17,328 nucleotides of DNA from Treponema sp. UBA4873 (GTDB lineage: Bacteria > Spirochaetota > Spirochaetia > Treponematales > Treponemataceae). Below, piece after piece: positions 15,098 through 17,328 of the stretch. The notes beneath the pieces are model-generated. The model made no database searches, was not told where the DNA came from, and saw nothing but the letters and a program-made list of their open reading frames with translations. The stretch lies in assembly GCA_002399405.1 (NCBI GenBank), contig DHDP01000006.1, positions 1-17,328 on the forward strand. The letters run 5' to 3'. The stretch's first letter is position 1, and every line of letters begins with the position of its first letter. Both the position numbers and the translations under genes were made by a program.

Positions 15098-15400
15098 TTT
15101 ACTTTGTTAAAAAATTAGTCGGGATAGCAGGATTCGCCCTACGGGCCGACTGGACTGTAACGCTGGCGCGTCGCAGTCGACGTTTCGAATCCTGCAAAAG
15201 TTTTAGGGACAGGCTTTCATTATTTTTATCTATTCGTTTACTTTGTTAAAAATTTTAAGTCGGGATAGCAGGATTCGCCCTACGGGCCGACTAGACTGTG
15301 ACGCTAACGCGTCGCAGTCGACGTTTCGAATCCTGCGGAAGTTTTAGGGACAGGCTTTCATTATTTTTACCTATTCGTTTACTTTGTTAAAAATTTTAAG
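15098..15400 (+). repeat. Tandem 141-bp repeat containing tRNA-Pro 3' ends and nested foldbacks
   Basis: Two full units (15119-15259 and 15260-15400) differ at about 7 of 141 positions. A third copy begins at 15401 and runs into the tRNA-Pro gene. Each unit starts with the 18 bases TCGGGATAGCAGGATTCG, which on the minus strand are the discriminator, acceptor and T-arm end of the tRNA. After these bases the sequence departs from the tRNA and closes a foldback. GCAGGATTCG pairs with CGAATCCTGC (15127-15136 with 15186-15195; 15268-15277 with 15327-15336). Inside it lies a second 10-bp hairpin (GACTG...CAGTC). An AT-rich spacer beginning AGTTTTAGGGACAGG ends each unit. No open reading frame is credible here. 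The array lies between the convergent femAB and tRNA genes. Confidence 0.9.
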
Positions 15401-15473
15401 TCGGGATAGCAGGATTCGAACCTGTGACATCCTGCTCCCAAAGCAGGCGCGCTACCAGCTGCGCTATATCCCG
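15401..15473 (-). tRNA. tRNA-Pro (anticodon UGG)
   Basis: On the minus strand the acceptor arms CGGGATA and TATCCCG pair fully. The D-arm is GCGC-AGCTGGTA-GCGC, the anticodon stem CCTGC/GCAGG holds the loop TTTGGGA with anticodon TGG, and the T-loop is TTCGAAT. The discriminator is A at 15401 and CCA is not encoded. The T-stem has one A-C mismatch at its base. U34 lets it read all or most proline codons. Confidence 0.93.
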
Positions 15474-15484
15474 AAATTAAAATG

Positions 15485-15513
15485 AGTATAACAAAAAAAA
15501 CTATGCATGTCCA
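15485..15513 (-). promoter_or_regulatory. Promoter of tRNA-Pro
   Basis: On the minus strand TGGACA (15513-15508) and TATACT (15490-15485) are separated by 17 bp. Transcription would start near 15478, about five bases before the mature tRNA. Confidence 0.75.
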
Positions 15514-15580
15514 CAAGCCGCATTGCATCACGTTAAATCTAACCGAAAAAGAAAGCGTTACTCACGTAAAAATCTAACCC

Positions 15581-15612
15581 AAAATAAAAAGCCCGAAAAT
15601 AAAAAAGAGGGC
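15581..15612 (-). terminator. Weak terminator-like element on the minus strand
   Basis: GCCC and GGGC arms (15609-15612 and 15591-15594) enclose 14 bases, and the minus strand then reads TTTTTATTTT (15590-15581). The stem is short. It could end transcription of the lipoprotein gene, about 300 bp upstream on that strand. Confidence 0.3.
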
Positions 15613-15812
15613 GGAAAAGCATGGGATTAGAACGCCCCTGCAAAACGTCGTTGCAAGCAAAACTTTCCCTGTGTTCACCCGGCTTTCCACAGTTCGTCGT
15701 TGCAAAGCACCTCATCTTTATTGCTTCGCAACGGGCTCCGCCCGCCGTCCCAATCCGGCGTAGGCGATTGCTGCATTTCCTTCCCCTGCGATGCCGGCGG
15801 GCAAACTCTGCC

Positions 15813-15849
15813 TGTACCACTGCCGCCGAGGAATTTAATACGGATTCTG
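15813..15849. repeat. 37-bp dispersed repeat, copy 1
   Basis: The sequence from TGTACCACTGC to ACGGATTCTG matches 17104-17140 with two mismatches. Both copies lie in non-coding DNA flanking the lipoprotein and Lcl_C pseudogene. On the minus strand both translate in the same frame as RIRIKF-x-G-x-SGT, but no complete gene surrounds either copy. Confidence 0.8.
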
Positions 15850-15913
15850 TTACACCACAAATCAGTATTCTCTGTCCGGTGCAGGCTGATATAACCGTAC
15901 CCGGACATATCCT

Positions 15914-16519
15914 TTATTTTATTGATTCCAGTTCTTTTCTCAGTACAGGCTCCCATACTGTGCCCGCATAAACTCCTATCGCTTTCTTCAGGCACATCTT
16001 CTTCTGCTCCGTTTCACTCGGATTCCCTATCGTTATTCTCCCCTTTGAAGCGCCTGCACCCGGCTGTTTTATCAGGCGTACACCATAAAAATATAATCCG
16101 GGCTTATCCGGCACCGTAAACTCAAAATCCTTCACCTGTTCCGAATTCTCATCATATGTATCAAGCGAACGAGAGGTGGAATGTGTTGTTATACTTCCGA
16201 TAGTCATATCAGAATAACCAAAACTTCCAACACCTTCCATATAGGTAACCTTATAATGCGCTCCCATCTTAAGCGGTTTCGGACAGAACACCAGGTTCCC
16301 GTTCACCTTGTAATCCATCACATCAGGCTTTCCCGATTTCGTGACTTCCGTAAATGTTATGTGGCTGATGCCGTTCGCCATTCCGTAAACAAGGACTGAG
16401 TTTTCCGGTGTTCCTATGGATTCATCATAGTTAATCTTTGGTGTTGTCATACACGAACTTAATCCTGCCAAAATCCCAATACTTAAAAACATTGTTGTTA
16501 TTATTACAATTCCCTTCAT
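15914..16519 (-). CDS. Unrecognised lipoprotein
   Basis: The 201-residue product starts with a lipoprotein signal: MKGIV, a hydrophobic stretch to residue 20 and the lipobox L20-S21-S22-C23. It should therefore be exported and lipid-anchored at C23. I do not recognise the rest. It is mainly short polar strands with many glycine, threonine and tyrosine residues (for example YMEGVGSFGYSD near 94-105), suggesting a beta-rich fold, followed by a short basic C-terminal segment (EQKKMCLKKAIGVYAG, then WEPVLRKELESIK). The ATG at 16519 has AAGGAG at 16531-16526 six bases upstream. The frame stays open to 16573, but the longer form would bury the signal peptide. It lies 26 bp downstream of the Lcl_C pseudogene on the same strand and may share its transcript. 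Confidence 0.8.
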   Translation of the reverse strand: MKGIVIITTMFLSIGILAGLSSCMTTPKINYDESIGTPENSVLVYGMANGISHITFTEVTKSGKPDVMDYKVNGNLVFCPKPLKMGAHYKVTYMEGVGSFGYSDMTIGSITTHSTSRSLDTYDENSEQVKDFEFTVPDKPGLYFYGVRLIKQPGAGASKGRITIGNPSETEQKKMCLKKAIGVYAGTVWEPVLRKELESIK

Positions 16520-16545
16520 AAAAATCTCCTTATTGCCTTCCTGAT

Positions 16546-16916
16546 TCACTGCTGGTAAAAACTCGTAATGCAACGGACTCGGTAAGTAGAAAGCTTAGAG
16601 TATTCATACTCAAGCCCATTACTGAAATACTCGTCATACGCATAATAGTCAGTCGATGGATACTGGGACGACGACCAGTAGAAACCTGTTCCTAACTGCG
16701 TTACAGTCCCGCTGTATCCTCCGTCTGTAAGCACTGCAAGTCCCGCGTTGATTGCGGTTTTATTTTTATAAATTACTTTCAATTCGTCCTTTGCTGACCA
16801 ATTACTGCCGCTTCGGTCGCATCCGAATTGCCTCCAGTTTCTGTCTTACACACTACCGTGCCCAATACAAATACTGCGGCTGCAAGAAGCAACCCCATTT
16901 CTTTCATCATCTTCAT
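16546..16916 (-). pseudogene. Broken Lcl_C/DUF1566 lipoprotein gene
   Basis: The N-terminal piece begins at ATG 16916 after a GGGGG ribosome site (16928-16924). It encodes a lipoprotein-like signal (MKMMKEMGLLLAAAVFVLG, then VVCKTETGG) and stops at 16779. The C-terminal piece is open from 16845 to 16546 in another frame. It reads WSAKDELKVIYKNKTAINAG, then FYWSSSQYPS and YRVRCITSF, which is the end of the Lcl_C (DUF1566) domain. In intact treponemal members of this family I would expect more than 100 residues between these parts. The gene therefore seems to have lost its middle and to carry a frameshift; moving from the first to the second frame needs a -1 shift. I see no slippery heptamer at the overlap, so programmed frameshifting is unlikely. 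Confidence 0.65.
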
Positions 16917-17328
16917 GTATTTTCCCCCTTTTTCTGATGATTTTTGTTTATATAAAAACATCCGGTATAGAAATTTTTCTGCACCGATGTCTCTATTCCT
17001 TAATCATGTTTTCCATAATTTATTTTCCAAACAGTTATACGCAGTGTTCGTTTATTACATAAAAAATTTGTTATTTTCATGCCTTGTTCCCCGAAAAACT
17101 ATCTGTACCACTGCTGCCGGGGAATTTAATACGGATTCTGGGCCGCCGAAACAGGCTCCAGTTTTCCGGATTCACTATGGAATCTGTCAGTTCTCCTTAC
17201 TTTCGTTTCCAGATATTAATTATTTATTAACGATATAACATTTTTAGTGTAAGGGAAACCCGGCAGCTCTGCTGGCGCGGCCGAAAAAGTTAGACAGTAG
17301 CGGGAATAGAAAGGCAAGCATAGCATGC
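16917..17328. other. AT-rich spacer, no gene found
   Basis: The stretch upstream of the Lcl_C pseudogene contains its ribosome site, the second copy of the 37-bp repeat and a 7-bp inverted repeat (TTCCCCG at 17087-17093 with CGGGGAA at 17118-17124). The last 80 bases are GC-richer. No promoter could be placed with confidence, and the open frames are short and featureless. Confidence 0.55.
17104..17140. repeat. 37-bp dispersed repeat, copy 2
   Basis: It matches 15813-15849 except for two positions, in the same orientation, 1291 bp apart. The right arm of the 7-bp inverted repeat ending at 17124 lies within it. Confidence 0.8.

Larger units (their letters stand above)
15474..15913. other. Non-coding, hairpin-rich spacer
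   Basis: No convincing gene is present. The stretch contains the tRNA promoter, two copies of CGTCGTTGCAA 49 bp apart (15646-15656, 15695-15705), and two adjacent small hairpins (TTGC-TTC-GCAA at 15721-15731 and CGGGC-TCC-GCCCG at 15732-15744). It also holds one copy of a 37-bp dispersed repeat (15813-15849). An imperfect inverted repeat (GTCCGG at 15874-15879 with CCGGAC at 15901-15906) lies just past the lipoprotein stop. Short open frames exist on both strands but lack starts with ribosome sites. Confidence 0.6.

Noticed and set aside
15098..15400. CRISPR array
   Set aside because: The repeats are 141 bp, contiguous and contain no variable spacers; no cas genes are present.
15621..15971. 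116-codon plus-strand open frame and a 106-codon minus-strand frame over the same region
   Set aside because: No ribosome sites or domains. They cross hairpins and the dispersed repeat, and the plus frame overlaps the lipoprotein gene.
16520..16573. 18-residue N-terminal extension of the lipoprotein
   Set aside because: The internal ATG at 16519 has a perfect AAGGAG and starts a canonical lipoprotein signal; the extension would hide it.
16779..16845. Programmed -1 frameshift joining the two Lcl_C pieces
   Set aside because: No slippery heptamer or stimulatory stem is visible in the overlap, and the joined product would still lack the middle of the domain.
15538..17295. Integron-like core sites (ATCTAAC at 15538 and near 15572, GTTAGAC at 17289), considered because Treponema denticola has a chromosomal integron
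   Set aside because: The sites are not paired as RYYYAAC...GTTRRRY with complementary inner arms, and their spacing to the 37-bp repeat is inconsistent. No attC foldback could be drawn and no integrase is present.

Overview
The window most likely comes from a spirochaete of the genus Treponema. The supporting signs are a threonyl-tRNA synthetase without the N-terminal TGS domain (as in Borrelia), a spirochaete-style lipoprotein, a broken Lcl_C/DUF1566 lipoprotein of the kind that is multicopy in treponemes, and a FemAB-type peptidoglycan branching enzyme. This assignment is from recognition of families, not from a database search.

Layout. Positions 1-576 hold the C-terminal part of an ABC sugar-binding protein and its strong terminator. 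thrS follows under its own near-consensus promoter (770-2527). A long inverted repeat separates it from a convergent minus-strand operon read addB (9961-7073), addA (7076-3465), mrp (3430-2603). AddAB is the helicase-nuclease that processes double-strand breaks. The AddB nuclease carries the four cysteines of a 4Fe-4S cluster, and Mrp is an Fe-S carrier/ATPase, so the operon pairs an Fe-S enzyme with a possible Fe-S supplier. Divergent from addB is a CPA2 Na+/H+ antiporter fused to a PTS EIIA domain (10096-12168).

Next is a tight operon: a PadR regulator, a HAAS/DUF4097 protein and PspC (12364-13874). Its sigma-70 promoter has overlapping AT-rich palindromes that look like the regulator's own operator. 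This resembles the PadR-DUF1700/DUF4097-PspC envelope-stress loci of other bacteria. A FemAB aminoacyltransferase follows (13982-15079).

From 15098 on, the DNA looks accessory. A tandem 141-bp repeat, each unit containing the 3' end of the neighbouring tRNA-Pro gene plus a nested foldback, lies just downstream of tRNA-Pro(UGG). Beyond the tRNA there is about 440 bp of non-coding, hairpin-rich DNA, an unrecognised lipoprotein gene, a frameshifted and internally deleted Lcl_C lipoprotein pseudogene, and about 410 bp of AT-rich spacer. A 37-bp near-identical repeat occurs on both sides of the lipoprotein/pseudogene pair.

No CRISPR array, transposase, integrase or phage gene is visible. The most unusual signals are the tRNA-derived tandem foldback array, the dispersed 37-bp repeat, the apparently leaderless start of addB, and the addB-addA-mrp linkage.
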